A stretch of DNA of 48,858 bases. Origin: Singulisphaera sp. GP187. Its GTDB lineage: Bacteria > Planctomycetota > Phycisphaerae > Phycisphaerales > SM1A02. The DNA lies in the NCBI GenBank assembly GCA_945888705.1, contig CAMDAQ010000003.1:1-48858 (forward strand), in the 5' to 3' direction. Positions 16,221-23,854 of this stretch are shown here, in pieces. Position 1 is the stretch's first letter. The number at the start of each line of letters is the position of its first letter. Both the position numbers and the translations under genes were made by a program. The notes below the pieces were generated by a model, which worked only from the letters and a program-made list of their open reading frames with translations, was not told where the DNA came from and ran no database searches.

Positions 16221-16585
16221 GCGGCGTGTTTATGTCTCGCGGGTCATAACCGCGGTTTCGGGGGGGCTGAGCCCGATCAATCTTGAAAGGCAGCGAGCTT
16301 CAGAAGAACTGAGGTGGCGGCCTGCACCAGCTCGCCTACCGCCATGATGATCATCGTCTGGAGGGATTTCTGTGCCAAGCGCACATCGGGGTGAAGACCA
16401 AATCGGACGACTACTGCGTAAATTGTGGACTCAATGGCTGGGGAAGGTCGATGATGAACGTTTTAATCGTGCCGCCGAGCCAGGTGCTTGGCTGCGCAGA
16501 TCAGCCCGCGGACCAAGCAGCTCCGCAGGGAGTTCCAACTGTTTCATCTCCTCCTCAACCCCGTTGACAATGAGAGGGCACATGT
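16221..16585. other. Non-coding stretch between R1 and the exported protein gene
   Basis: I see no supportable gene here. The 84-codon ORF at 16372-16626 overlaps the following gene and has no recognisable features. A short plus-frame stretch reading SDDYCVNCGL looks like a zinc-ribbon fragment, but it has no start and runs into stops, so it may be a remnant of a lost gene. Confidence 0.4.
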
Positions 16586-17359
16586 ATGAGCGATCAGTCA
16601 GGTTCACAGGCATCCAATCGTCTTGACGGTCTCGTGCGGCAGGTTCGGGTGTTCCAGGCGCTCACGCTCGGGCTGGCCGGCGCGATCGTCGTGGGCCTCG
16701 TTGCCGGCGCAAGCCAGCCGCCGCGCCCGCGTGTTGAGAGATTCGACGAGATCACCGTCGGGCGTATCAATGTCGCCGGCCCCGACGGTGTCCGCCGCTA
16801 CATCATCAGCCATGAGCTTCCGAAGGCGCCGTTCGCCGGGCAGGAGCTCGAGCGCACGGTGCCGCCGGGAATGGCGGGACTCATCATGCTCGATCCGAAG
16901 GGCAACGAGGTCGGTGGATACGCGGCGAGCGAGAGCCACACGCTGCTGACGCTCGACTACCGCAACTATCCGCTCGAAGCGGCTGGGTTGGTGGCCAGGT
17001 TGGCGCCGGACGGCAGCCAGTCGGCGGGAATGGTGCTGATTCAGCCGCCGAGCGGCCCATTGCTCGACATGGATGCAGTCGATCGCGGCGCAGAGAAGAC
17101 GAAGGCGGCGAAGGATGGCAAGCCTGACCTCAACGATCCCGATGTGAAGGAACTGCAGCGGTTCCAGGCGATGCAGTTCGCGCGCATCGCGGTGTTCGCC
17201 GAGCAGAAGTCTGCAACCATCGGCCTCCAGGACTCACAAGGGCGCCAGCGGCTGCTCCTGCAGGTCGACGAGAACGACAATCCCGCGATCATCCTCTACG
17301 ACGCCGAAGGCAAGGAGACCTGCCGCATGCCGCCGGCCCCGAGTCAGCCGGTCAAATGA
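16586..17359 (+). CDS. Exported/membrane-anchored hypothetical protein
   Basis: The 257-residue protein has one N-terminal membrane segment (about residues 24-43, FQALTLGLAGAIVVGLVAG) and a large extracytoplasmic part. The region from about residue 52 reads FDEITVGRINVAGPDGVRRY, then repeats of short beta-strand blocks with a Gly-Asn-Glu-Val-Gly-Gly step (PKGNEVGGYAAS) and later IGLQDSQGRQR and IILYDAEGKE. This layout occurs in a group of uncharacterised exported proteins in several soil and marine bacteria; I know no function. The ATG is well placed behind GAGAGGG. It is the only cargo gene between R1 and R2 and has its own ribosome binding site. Confidence 0.65.
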   Translation: MSDQSGSQASNRLDGLVRQVRVFQALTLGLAGAIVVGLVAGASQPPRPRVERFDEITVGRINVAGPDGVRRYIISHELPKAPFAGQELERTVPPGMAGLIMLDPKGNEVGGYAASESHTLLTLDYRNYPLEAAGLVARLAPDGSQSAGMVLIQPPSGPLLDMDAVDRGAEKTKAAKDGKPDLNDPDVKELQRFQAMQFARIAVFAEQKSATIGLQDSQGRQRLLLQVDENDNPAIILYDAEGKETCRMPPAPSQPVK

Positions 17360-17608
17360 GCGGGCCGGAGCAGACGGGCGGATCGGTTGTGCTCACGGGT
17401 TCGGAGCGGAACACTCGGTTGAATGTCGCCATGACGAATCGAGCCGTAAAGCCCTCCATCCCCCCCGTTGACACTGCCGAGACGGGTCTCGGAGGTCTTG
17501 GCTTTGGCTGGAAGCCAGCATTGCGGTCGGATTGACTTCCCAGACTTTTCGCGCTGCCAATGCGTCTCCAAGGGACATCTGGTCTCGGCGGGAGTCTGCT
17601 ACGCGCCC

Positions 17609-17970
17609 ACTACTTCAAGAGGCGCGCGCGAAACTGGCGCGCCTGCAGGTTCAGAGTGAACGCCCTGGCCTCACGGCCGGGGCGTTCGCGTTTGGCGGCC
17701 TGCGTACGCCGTTTTGCGACAAGGGGTTGCGTGCATGGAGGTCTCTTGGGGTGGGCCAGCGGAGTGGCGCGGCCGAGTGCCTGGCCGACGCTCGCGGGCG
17801 TGCTCGCGGATTGTCTCTCCGCACATCGAGAGACCTCGCGCCCCGAAAGGTCTCTGGTTCACGATTCCCCAGGCCGAAATGCACGAACTCATAAGCAACC
17901 GAGGCGCTTCGGCCAAAATCCAGACGGCGCGGATGGCGCGGAACGCGGAAGTCTCGGGTGATGAGTCGGG
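17609..17970 (+). repeat. Island repeat R2 (complete copy)
   Basis: This copy starts CTACTTCAAGAGGCGCGCG and ends GGTGATGAGTCGGG. It is closely similar to R3 along its whole length and to R1 over the first ~255 bases. The 5' small hairpin differs in sequence but keeps pairing (GGCGCG...CGCGCC in place of GGCGA...TCGCC). No tRNA lies in front of it. The last ~100 bases (ATGCACGAACTCATAAGCAA... to GAGTCGGG) are shared with R3 and, diverged, with R4. Confidence 0.85.
17658..17693 (+). terminator. Terminator hairpin inside R2
   Basis: The same 13-bp stem and TCAC loop as in R1 are present, followed by GCGTTT. No gene on the plus strand directly precedes it other than the exported-protein gene ending at 17359. 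Confidence 0.7.
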
Positions 17971-18059
17971 AAGTCTGTGAGTGCTCAACGCCCCCGTCGG
18001 TCGGAACTCGGGCTGAAAGGCAGATTGGACTCGCCCATCGAGTCTTCACGCCCAAGACT

Positions 18060-18665
18060 TCAGGCCCGTGGCCGCGCCGGACGCAGCATCACCCGGAGCA
18101 GTCCTCCGAGCCCGATGCCCACGGCGGTGGTCACGACGACCACTGGGCCTGCCAAAAGGAACGTGCCTCGAAAGTCTAGCGCCAGGCCAGTGATCGAAGC
18201 GCCTTGCTGCAATTGGTCGATCGCGATCGCGACCAAGGACCAGCCCAAGAAACTCCAGCTACCGATCGCGTAGGCGATCGCCAGTCGGACACGCGGAAGC
18301 CGAGCGCACAACACTGCGGGCACAGCAGCGAGGCCGACGATCGGAACGACCGCATTGAGAATCGGGACCCACTGATTGTGCTTCATCAAGCTTAACCACG
18401 ATCCGAAGGCCAGCAGCCCTCCTGCCGCGACTCCGGCCGCGAGCGCCACCATGAGTTCGACTCGATGTCGCCGATCGCGAAGGTCGCACACGCTTCGTGG
18501 GTTGGTGGTGTCGATCGCGAGCCCGCACTCCGGACAACGGCTCGGTACCGCGCTCCCCAAAGGCTGCAGACAACGGCGGCAGCCGAGATGCAAGGAATGC
18601 ACATCGCGTGCACTCGTCGGATCGGCGGAAGCGGGCTGGGTCGGAGCGGCTTCTCTGCTTTCCAT
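18060..18665 (-). CDS. Zinc-ribbon integral membrane protein
   Basis: The 201-residue protein has an N-terminal zinc-ribbon of planctomycete style (about residues 24-50: CRRCLQPLG...SRCPECGLAID). After it come four hydrophobic segments (about residues 72-92, 98-120, 128-152 and 165-190). Proteins with a CXXC...CPECG head and several membrane passes are common in planctomycetes; I know of no assigned role. The ORF track start gives a 307-residue frame; I use the ATG at 18665 because GAGGAGA lies in front of it and the upstream part is low-quality sequence. It is transcribed towards R2 and is the first cargo gene after that repeat. Confidence 0.65.
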   Translation of the reverse strand: MESREAAPTQPASADPTSARDVHSLHLGCRRCLQPLGSAVPSRCPECGLAIDTTNPRSVCDLRDRRHRVELMVALAAGVAAGGLLAFGSWLSLMKHNQWVPILNAVVPIVGLAAVPAVLCARLPRVRLAIAYAIGSWSFLGWSLVAIAIDQLQQGASITGLALDFRGTFLLAGPVVVVTTAVGIGLGGLLRVMLRPARPRA

Positions 18666-18738
18666 GGTGATGCATTCTCCTCGAGGTTCGTCCGCCGGGA
18701 GTTGTATCGCGCGATGGCAGCGCGCACTCCGCCCTTCC

Positions 18739-18864
18739 ATGACCCACCGCCACGAACACGCCGCCGACCCGCGGGGCAGCCGCGCCCCGCTCGGGGCGAT
18801 GACCGCAGGCGAGCTGCTGAGGCGGTACCAGGAGGTCGGCGGCGACGAGGGGCGCTTTCGCTGA
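18739..18864 (+). CDS. Possible 41-residue protein
   Basis: The ATG at 18739 opens 41 codons (MTHRHEHAADPRGSR... to LLRRYQEVGGDEGRFR). The segment MTAGELLRRYQEVGGDEGRF reads like a small helical protein, and its position, divergent from the zinc-ribbon gene and upstream of a HicB fragment, would fit a small module protein. There is no homology I can name, and chance is a real possibility. Confidence 0.2.
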   Translation: MTHRHEHAADPRGSRAPLGAMTAGELLRRYQEVGGDEGRFR

Positions 18865-18942
18865 AATCCTTGATTCGGCTGCAGGGCCCGCTCTAGTGGA
18901 TCCCAGGTCGGGCGCTCCGCCCGCCATTCCCGAGGTCCACCC

Positions 18943-18996
18943 ATGGAATTCACCATCGAATTCGAGCGCGAGGCCGCGATCATCGGGTCGGCGTGA
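18943..18996 (+). pseudogene. HicB-type antitoxin fragment (N-terminus only)
   Basis: The frame MEFTIEFEREA matches the opening strand of HicB-family antitoxins (usual continuation DGRWIAEVP), but after 11 residues the similarity stops and a stop follows at codon 18. The break coincides with the end of a DinB fragment on the other strand. It looks like a remnant cut by a recombination event. The matching part is short, so the call is tentative. Confidence 0.35.
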
Positions 18997-18999
18997 CGG

Positions 19000-19131
19000 T
19001 CAGGCCTCCGCCTGCAGTTGCCAGTCCAGTGGGTCGATCTCCGGCAGCCGATCGCTGATGCCGGGCACGCCGAGGTGCCGCAGCATGTTGAGGCACTGCG
19101 CGCGGCGGTGCATGCCGTGCGTTGTCACGTG
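19000..19131 (-). pseudogene. DinB-family C-terminal fragment
   Basis: On the minus strand, HVTTHGMHRRAQCLNMLRHLG followed by LPEIDPLDW and a stop matches the end of DinB-family proteins, where the His of the HxxxHxxxx helix is a metal ligand. Only ~44 codons remain. The frame upstream of it runs into the 3' end of the O-methyltransferase gene, so the front of the DinB gene was replaced. A complete, different DinB gene exists at 33303-33779. Confidence 0.55.
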
Positions 19132-19880
19132 GACTCGCGCGTCGCCCACGCGTCGTGACGCAGCAGGATGTCGAGCGGGTCACTGGCAGCGCGCGGCGCA
19201 TCGCCCACGAGTGCAAGCACCATTCCGTCGTAGCCCTTGGCACCCACGGTCTGGATACCCGCCGCCTTCAGCCGCGGATGCCGCCGGATGGCATCCATCA
19301 TCGACCGCACGCCCTCGACGCTCGGTTCGCCGGTCCCCTGCTCGATGACGCGGCCGCGGTGCATGGCGTTGTCGATGATGATCAACGTGCCCGGCCTCGA
19401 CAGCGCGGTCGCGTACTCGAGGTATGTCGGGCACTGCTCCCGGTCTGCATCGATGAAGACGAGGTCGAACGGTGGCACACCCATGGCCCTCAGCGTCTCG
19501 AGCGAATGGGCCGCCGGACCCACCACGATCTCCACGGTCGTTCCGCAACCAGCACGATCAATGTTCTCCCGGGCGATCCGTGCGCGTTCCGGATCGAGTT
19601 CGAGCGTGACGAGCGAACCGCCCGAGACCAGCCCCCTGGCGAGCCAGATCGTGCTGAAGCCCGCGAGCGTGCCGATCTCAAGGATGCGCCGCGCTCCGAT
19701 CGCGAGGGCAAGCACCTCGAGCATTCGGCCCTGTGCGGGCGAGACGGCGATCCGGGGAAGACCGGCGCGCTCGGCCGACATCTGCGCCGCCAGCAGGGCA
19801 TCATCCTGTGGCGACAGCCACTGCTCGAGCGCCCGGTCGACGGCGTCCCATGTCGGCTGCTGCGGGTTGATGGGGTTCAT
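19125..19880 (-). CDS. SAM-dependent O-methyltransferase (COMT-like)
   Basis: The 251-residue class I methyltransferase resembles the catechol/caffeoyl-CoA O-methyltransferase group. Visible motifs are the SAM-binding ILEIGTLAGFSTIWLARGL (about residues 65-84), the acidic LVTLELDPERA, the metal-site Asp in FDLVFIDADREQ and LIIIDNAM, and the late block TVGAKGYDGMVLALVG. Relatives usually stop near that point, but this one continues for about 25 residues (ending DAWATREST) into the DinB fragment region. I infer that its original stop was lost when the two sequences were joined. The start at 19880 (MNPINPQQ) is the ATG that begins the conserved domain. Its substrate is unknown. Confidence 0.8.
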   Translation of the reverse strand: MNPINPQQPTWDAVDRALEQWLSPQDDALLAAQMSAERAGLPRIAVSPAQGRMLEVLALAIGARRILEIGTLAGFSTIWLARGLVSGGSLVTLELDPERARIARENIDRAGCGTTVEIVVGPAAHSLETLRAMGVPPFDLVFIDADREQCPTYLEYATALSRPGTLIIIDNAMHRGRVIEQGTGEPSVEGVRSMMDAIRRHPRLKAAGIQTVGAKGYDGMVLALVGDAPRAASDPLDILLRHDAWATREST

Positions 19881-20091
19881 GCAGGCAGTCTCCCGGACCG
19901 CGGGTCGCCGCGCTTGGCGTGTTGATGAACTCCTTCCCCGAGATGCCGCGGTTGACTTCCGCAACGCCCGCCGGAGTAGCGACAGATGCCTTGGTCTCGG
20001 CGGTTCCATCGCTCGGGGCCCGGCATGAGGCGGCGAGGAGCGCGGATACCGCGGTGATGGTCAGCGAGACGCGGCGTGAAAGGTTCATCAT
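19801..20091 (-). pseudogene. Truncated lipoprotein gene (signal peptide and short mature part)
   Basis: The 96-codon frame starts with a clear lipoprotein signal (MMNLSRRVSLTITAVSALLAASC, lipobox LAAS-C) and a short Ser/Thr/Ala-rich linker up to GISGKEFINTP. It then runs in a meaningless frame across the start of the methyltransferase gene. The signal part looks genuine; the rest appears to be what follows a truncation near 19925. I infer a broken gene and not a functional lipoprotein. The original mature domain cannot be named. Confidence 0.45.
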
Positions 20092-20097
20092 GTTCGT

Positions 20098-20454
20098 TCA
20101 GAAGTGCGCGACCATGGCGCCGTATCGTGCGGTCAGGTAGTTCACGATCACCTTCGTGTCGGTGGAATGCAGGCGGTCACCGAAGTGGTGGAAGCTTGCC
20201 GCGTCGACGAACTTGTGGTTCGCGGGATCGAGGACCAGATTCGGGCACCCCTGGTGCGCTTCGCCCACGAGCGCAACGATGTCACGCCTCGGGCGTGGGT
20301 ATGCGACGTACCGGATGTCGAGCTGCGTTCGCAATGCGGGACAGCAGCCGAGCACGCCCTCGAGGAAAGCGCAGTCGGGGCAGTAGTACTCCTTGCCTTC
20401 GCCGTCGCGAACGCTGTCTGTGAAGCCGGGCGTGAGCAGGAAGAGAGTGTCCAT
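20098..20454 (-). CDS. DUF3088-type thioredoxin-like protein
   Basis: The 118-residue protein starts MDTLFLLTPGF and contains YYCPDCAFLEGVLG, then IRYVAYPRPRRDIVALVGEAHQGCPNLVL. This is the layout of the DUF3088 family, small proteins with a thioredoxin/glutaredoxin-like appearance and a CxxC-like pair (CPDC). A redox role is plausible but unproven. A TAGCAT box lies 10 bases before the ATG on the minus strand. It is followed by the truncated lipoprotein gene and preceded, 60 bases away, by the winged-helix gene, all on the minus strand. Confidence 0.65.
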   Translation of the reverse strand: MDTLFLLTPGFTDSVRDGEGKEYYCPDCAFLEGVLGCCPALRTQLDIRYVAYPRPRRDIVALVGEAHQGCPNLVLDPANHKFVDAASFHHFGDRLHSTDTKVIVNYLTARYGAMVAHF

Positions 20455-20514
20455 GCGAGCGTCGATGCTATCGCTCCAGTGCGAATTCCCGTGGCGCGGC
20501 GCGTGGTCCCCGCT

Positions 20515-20814
20515 TCACTTCATGAGTCCCGCCATCGACTCCAGATACCTGACGAACGCCTTCCGCCCGGGGGCGGTCAACGACACTTCCGTTCGCGGCT
20601 TCCGGCCCTGGAATGTCTTGCGGATGGCCACGTAGCCAGCCTCCTCGAGTTTGCGAAGCTGCACCGAGAGGTTGCCGTCGGAGGCCTGCAGGCGCTCCTT
20701 CAGGGTGGTGAAGTCCGTGGTGCCGGCCCCGACGAGGTAGGCCATCACGCCGAGGCGCATGCGCCCGTGGATCACCTCGTCGATGGCGTTGATGTCGAAG
20801 TCGGCCATGCGCAT
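20515..20814 (-). CDS. Winged-helix transcriptional regulator
   Basis: The 99-residue DNA-binding protein is of the small winged-helix type: DEVIHGRMRLGVMAYLVGAG, a recognition region around ERLQASDGNLSVQLRKLEEAGYV, and a wing RKTFQGRKPRTEVSLTAPGR. Such proteins often sit after a membrane-protein gene and regulate that pair. Here its ATG overlaps the stop of the upstream membrane-protein gene (TGATG on the minus strand), so they are translated together. An alternative start is the ATG two codons later. The palindrome AAAGTACTTT over the -10 box of the operon is a candidate operator. Confidence 0.8.
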   Translation of the reverse strand: MRMADFDINAIDEVIHGRMRLGVMAYLVGAGTTDFTTLKERLQASDGNLSVQLRKLEEAGYVAIRKTFQGRKPRTEVSLTAPGRKAFVRYLESMAGLMK

Positions 20815-21434
20815 CAGTTCCGGCACGCGGCCGAGAGCCGCATGAGATGGGCCCCGGGGAGCACGCCGCTCAGCACGAGCGCCGCCGCGTAGGCAAACCA
20901 GGCGGCGGGCGTATCCATCGTGGCCGCAACCAGGATCATCGAGAGGGCCGTGATCGCCGCGACGGCGAACATCCAGCGCCGCCGAGCGACGAGTGCGGTC
21001 ACCAGCCATGCCGCCCCGTACTGCATCAGCACTGCGAGCGCGATCGAGTCCCCGAGCGAGTCCGTGCCGCTGCGCCACGAGGCCACCTGCACCGCCAGGC
21101 AGTAGAAGAAGATGCCGAGCCCGACCGCGGTCCATGCGGCGCCAACCGCGCGATTGTTGTCGGTCTCCGCTCGACGGGCGTCGCGCTTCAGCAGCACGGC
21201 GAGGCAGACGCCGAATGCGGCCAGCGCTCCGAGAAGCGCCGGGGCGGCCACCGCACGCGCGGTGTAGGGCAGCAGACCGACATCGGCCAAGCCGATGGCG
21301 AAACTCGCAAGCGCGAAGGCGCCACCGCCTGCGAGCAGGTACGGGCCTGCGGAAAGGGGTGCGTTCCTGCCAGCCTCGGCGAGCGAGCGCAGGTAGGAAA
21401 GATCATCGTGGGCCGGACTGTGATCGTGCGACAT
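20814..21434 (-). CDS. Multi-pass membrane protein paired with the winged-helix regulator
   Basis: The 206-residue protein begins with a soluble MSHDHSPAHDDLSYLRSLAEAG stretch. Six hydrophobic segments follow at about residues 33-52, 60-80, 98-118, 132-150, 155-173 and 178-196. No conserved motif for transport or catalysis is seen. It is the first gene of a two-gene operon with the winged-helix regulator, an arrangement found in many bacteria. The role of such pairs is not established. The ATG at 21434 is used; the longer ORF track frame runs back across the promoter and a terminator. Confidence 0.7.
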   Translation of the reverse strand: MSHDHSPAHDDLSYLRSLAEAGRNAPLSAGPYLLAGGGAFALASFAIGLADVGLLPYTARAVAAPALLGALAAFGVCLAVLLKRDARRAETDNNRAVGAAWTAVGLGIFFYCLAVQVASWRSGTDSLGDSIALAVLMQYGAAWLVTALVARRRWMFAVAAITALSMILVAATMDTPAAWFAYAAALVLSGVLPGAHLMRLSAACRN

Positions 21435-21479
21435 GGCTGGTCTCCAGAAGCGGGCGGAAGCCGACGTTCGGCTTGATGC

Positions 21480-21512
21480 AAAGTACTTTACGGCATGAAG
21501 TAGATTTATCAA
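21480..21512 (-). promoter_or_regulatory. Promoter and candidate operator of the membrane protein/regulator operon
   Basis: On the minus strand TTGATA (21507-21512) is separated by 16 bases from TAAAGT (21485-21490). The perfect 10-bp palindrome AAAGTACTTT (21480-21489) covers most of the -10. This AT-rich patch stands out in GC-rich DNA. Overlap of a palindrome with the -10 suggests repression by the small winged-helix protein of the same operon (inference). Confidence 0.55.
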
Positions 21513-21552
21513 GCCACTTTGAGCGATTCGGAGCACCGATTCTGACGCGCTG

Positions 21553-21622
21553 AAGGGGTATCTCGCTCTCGAGGGGAATCGGAAGCCAACTCGCCTGTTC
21601 GAAACCCGTGTCGCTCGCCCTA
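21553..21622 (+). repeat. Short repeat S1
   Basis: The stretch ending GGAAGCCAACTCGCCTGTTC, then GAAACCCGTGTCGCTCGCCCTA, recurs with one change over the last 42 bases at 25627-25668 (S2). The upstream part (TATCTCGCTC) is also shared. It is followed by a GGTTGCGAA hairpin region and then a terminator, as is S2. The GTTCGAAAC core resembles a tRNA T-loop, but I could not fold a cloverleaf. Confidence 0.6.
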
Positions 21623-21667
21623 TTGCCGGGCCGGTTGCGAAAGCAGCCGGCCCTTTGGTTTTCAGGG

Positions 21668-21704
21668 AACGCCGCCGAGGTCTCTCGGCGGCGTTTTCGC
21701 GTTT
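21668..21704 (+). terminator. Terminator hairpin after S1
   Basis: A perfect 12-bp stem (AACGCCGCCGAG, loop GTCT, CTCGGCGGCGTT) is followed by TTCGCGTTT. A smaller hairpin (GGGCCGG...CCGGCCC) lies 15 bases before it. Confidence 0.7.
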
Positions 21705-22119
21705 AAGCCGACGTTCCGAAGGGATCGCGAAAGCCACCAACCGCGGGCCGAGTCTCTGCCGTGCGGCATGTCCATGACCGGAAGGGGCCCCGCAGTTGCG
21801 ATTCTGTCCCAGAGTCTCTCCTGGTCTCTCCCCGCCGGGTGCCCGGGTTAAGAGAGGTTGGTGCCCGGGAGAACGCGACAGGTGAAATCCCTTCTGCAGG
21901 GCGAAGCGTGTGACGTAGCGTGACCAAAGGTGTTTCGGGGTTCGGAGTACGCCCCGTGTCGAAGCGGGCGACCGACGCGTTCGACAGAAAGCTTCGAATC
22001 CGCGACAATGATGCGCCTGCGTGCGAGGCGTGTGGGATCTCTTATCATTGGTCGTAGGGTGCCCGTCTGGTTTCGGTTCATAACTGTTGGATCAGTGCAC
22101 CTGCGGATCGCGCGAGACC
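21705..22119. other. Non-coding stretch before the serine protease gene
   Basis: I see no supportable gene. The stretch contains several GTCTCT/GAGTCTCT words like those in the R repeats and a direct GGTGCCCGGG pair (around 21837 and 21861). It may be a heavily diverged right part of an R-type repeat, but I cannot align it reliably. Confidence 0.35.
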
Positions 22120-23037
22120 ATGTCGACGCTTGAAACCGAACTGCAATTCACAATCGCGGCGTTCCCGCCCGCCGCGCGAAGAGAGCTGAGCGCAGCCTCG
22201 GCGATCGCACATCGGCTTCTGCTGTACGTGAGCGTGTTCGCCATGCTCGCGACAACGAACGGATGCCGGAGCGGCCATTCCGCGAGTTCAGCGCCATCGG
22301 TCGTCGCCGCAGGCGCCGACCGACCCGGCGTTGTTCGAATCGACGTGCTACACGGCCCCAACGCGCGGATTCAAGGTTCGATGATCCCTGTTGGTAATGG
22401 CATGGCACTCACGGCGCTGCACATCCTCACACAGCCGGTTGGGCGCGTCGACGGAACGCTGACAGGTCTTGACGCGCAGGTCGCGGGCCGATCCTCGGAT
22501 ACCGGTGCCGAGGACTGGGTGCTGGCGCGAGTCAACGATGCGAGGCTTCCCGACGCGGCACCGCTCGCTGCTGACCACCCAGCGGCCATCGACGACACAA
22601 TCTACCTCTTCGGTTTCCCATCGCGATATGGAGTGCCGGACGACGCGGTGCGTGTAGAAGCTCACGTGGCCGATACACCGTCGGCCGAAGGGGACCACCC
22701 CGAGTTGATCTTCCTGCGCGTTGAGGGCGACCCGGATCTTGGCGGCATGTCCGGAGGCCCCGCGTGTGTGCGCGACCGGGAGGGCCGCTGGGTCGTGGTC
22801 GGCATGTACGTCGGCCGCTGGGAGCGCTGGCCGTGGCGCACCTGCTACGTGGTACGGAGAATCCCACGCGAGGTGCTCGAACGGATCGCGTCAAGTGCAT
22901 CTTCCCATCAACGCGGGCTTCGTCCGCCGGTCGAGAACAACGGCGAGACCCCGTCGCGCGGGCGTGTGACCGCCGAGGAGATCCGCCGCGAAGGCGGGTT
23001 GTTCCGCCGCGTGGACGGGCCCGAGTCCCGCTGGTAA
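22120..23037 (+). CDS. Trypsin-like serine protease, membrane-anchored or lipoprotein-like
   Basis: The 305-residue protein has a hydrophobic segment near residues 32-46 ending ATTNGC, which could be a lipobox with an unusually long N-terminal region. A trypsin-like domain follows. The catalytic triad can be read as His in MALTALHIL, Asp in GAEDWVLARV and Ser in GGMSGGPACV, in the right order and spacing. The GYPxx-like step IYLFGFPSRYG and the late strand GRWVVVGMYVGR also fit this fold. No PDZ domain is present. The ATG at 22120 is chosen over a TTG 11 codons earlier. It stands alone between S1 and R3; a small ORF follows 3 bases after its stop. Its target is unknown. Confidence 0.75.
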   Translation: MSTLETELQFTIAAFPPAARRELSAASAIAHRLLLYVSVFAMLATTNGCRSGHSASSAPSVVAAGADRPGVVRIDVLHGPNARIQGSMIPVGNGMALTALHILTQPVGRVDGTLTGLDAQVAGRSSDTGAEDWVLARVNDARLPDAAPLAADHPAAIDDTIYLFGFPSRYGVPDDAVRVEAHVADTPSAEGDHPELIFLRVEGDPDLGGMSGGPACVRDREGRWVVVGMYVGRWERWPWRTCYVVRRIPREVLERIASSASSHQRGLRPPVENNGETPSRGRVTAEEIRREGGLFRRVDGPESRW

Positions 23038-23040
23038 CTC

Positions 23041-23229
23041 GTGTGTCGCTGGCCCTTCGCGGGCCCGCGGTTCAACGAGCACCTGATACGCGGCATCAGG
23101 ATCGTGCCCGATCCGGCGGACCCATCGCGGAACGCGATCCTCAGCGGGCTGGAAGACCCGCCACGCGCTGGCGTGCTCGATCGATCAGCTACGCCGCAGT
23201 CGGTTGACCCGGATGGGCGAGTCATCTGA
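23041..23229 (+). CDS. Possible small protein coupled to the protease gene
   Basis: A GTG three bases after the protease stop opens 62 codons (VCRWPFAGPRFNEHLIRGIR...). The segment FNEHLIRGIRIVPDPADPSR and the end LEDPPRAGVLD look protein-like, and the spacing would allow coupled translation. I recognise no family. It may equally be a fragment of a lost gene. Confidence 0.3.
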   Translation: MCRWPFAGPRFNEHLIRGIRIVPDPADPSRNAILSGLEDPPRAGVLDRSATPQSVDPDGRVI

Positions 23230-23345
23230 AAGGCCACTGCAGCTTCCAATAAGCCGCGCCGCTCATGAACGTGCCGGCTGACCGCATCTGGCCGCCTTGT
23301 CTCTGGGTTTCGGAAACAACGTTCGTCACACCATCCCTCGTCCGC

Positions 23346-23705
23346 TACTTCAAGAGGCGACCGCGAAAGCGGCTCGCCGAACGGTTCAGAGTGAACGCCC
23401 CGGCCACACGGCCGGGGCGTTCGCGTTTTGCGGCGTGCGTACGCCGTTTTGCGACAAGGGGTTGCGTGCGCGAAGGTCTCTTGGGGTAGGCCAGCGGAGT
23501 GGCGCGGCCGAGTGCCTGGCCGACGCTCGCGGGCGTGCTCGCGGATTGTCTCTCCGCACATCGAGAGACCTCGCGCCCCGAAAGGTCTCTGGTTCACGGT
23601 TCCCGAGGCCGAAATGCACGAACTCATAAGCAACCGAGGCGCTTCGGGCAAAATCCCGACGGCGCTGAGGCCGCGGAACACGGAAGTCTCGGGTGATGAG
23701 TCGGG
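23346..23705 (+). repeat. Island repeat R3 (complete copy)
   Basis: The copy runs from TACTTCAAGAGGCGACC to GGTGATGAGTCGGG. Its first ~60 bases are closer to R1 (same GGCGACCGCGAAAGCGGC) while the rest matches R2 nearly base for base, so it looks like a mosaic of the two. It includes the terminator, TTTTGCGACAAGGGGTTGCG and the AGAGACCT/AGGTCTCT arms. It separates the protease cargo from the toxin-antitoxin cargo. Confidence 0.88.
23393..23429 (+). terminator. Terminator hairpin inside R3
   Basis: A perfect 13-bp stem (GAACGCCCCGGCC, loop ACAC, GGCCGGGGCGTTC) is followed by GCGTTTT. This copy has restored full pairing relative to R1 and R2 (C in place of T in the 5' arm, and a changed loop). 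Confidence 0.78.
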
Positions 23706-23771
23706 GTGAGCTCGTGTGGCCGTCCGAGCGACGCCACTGCCCATTCATGGGTTGCCATCGAAGATTCTGAC

Positions 23772-23805
23772 GCCCTCCGCCCAGAAAGCGGAGGGCTTTC
23801 GTTTT
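23772..23805 (+). terminator. Terminator hairpin upstream of the HigBA-like operon
   Basis: A 9-bp stem (GCCCTCCGC...GCGGAGGGC) is followed by TTTCGTTTT. No gene lies directly upstream; it insulates the toxin-antitoxin promoter from R3. Confidence 0.75.
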
Positions 23806-23854
23806 AGCTGCGGAGATAGAGGGATGGAGGCGTGGACATCACTCGAACTTCCGC

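Noticed and set aside
21581-21622. tRNA gene at S1/S2 because of the GTTCGAAAC core
   Set aside because: No acceptor or anticodon stem could be drawn; at best it is a tRNA-end remnant.
17532-23629. ORFs of 110-134 residues inside R1-R3 on both strands
   Set aside because: They run through perfect terminator hairpins, and equally long frames exist on both strands; they reflect repeat sequence, not protein conservation.
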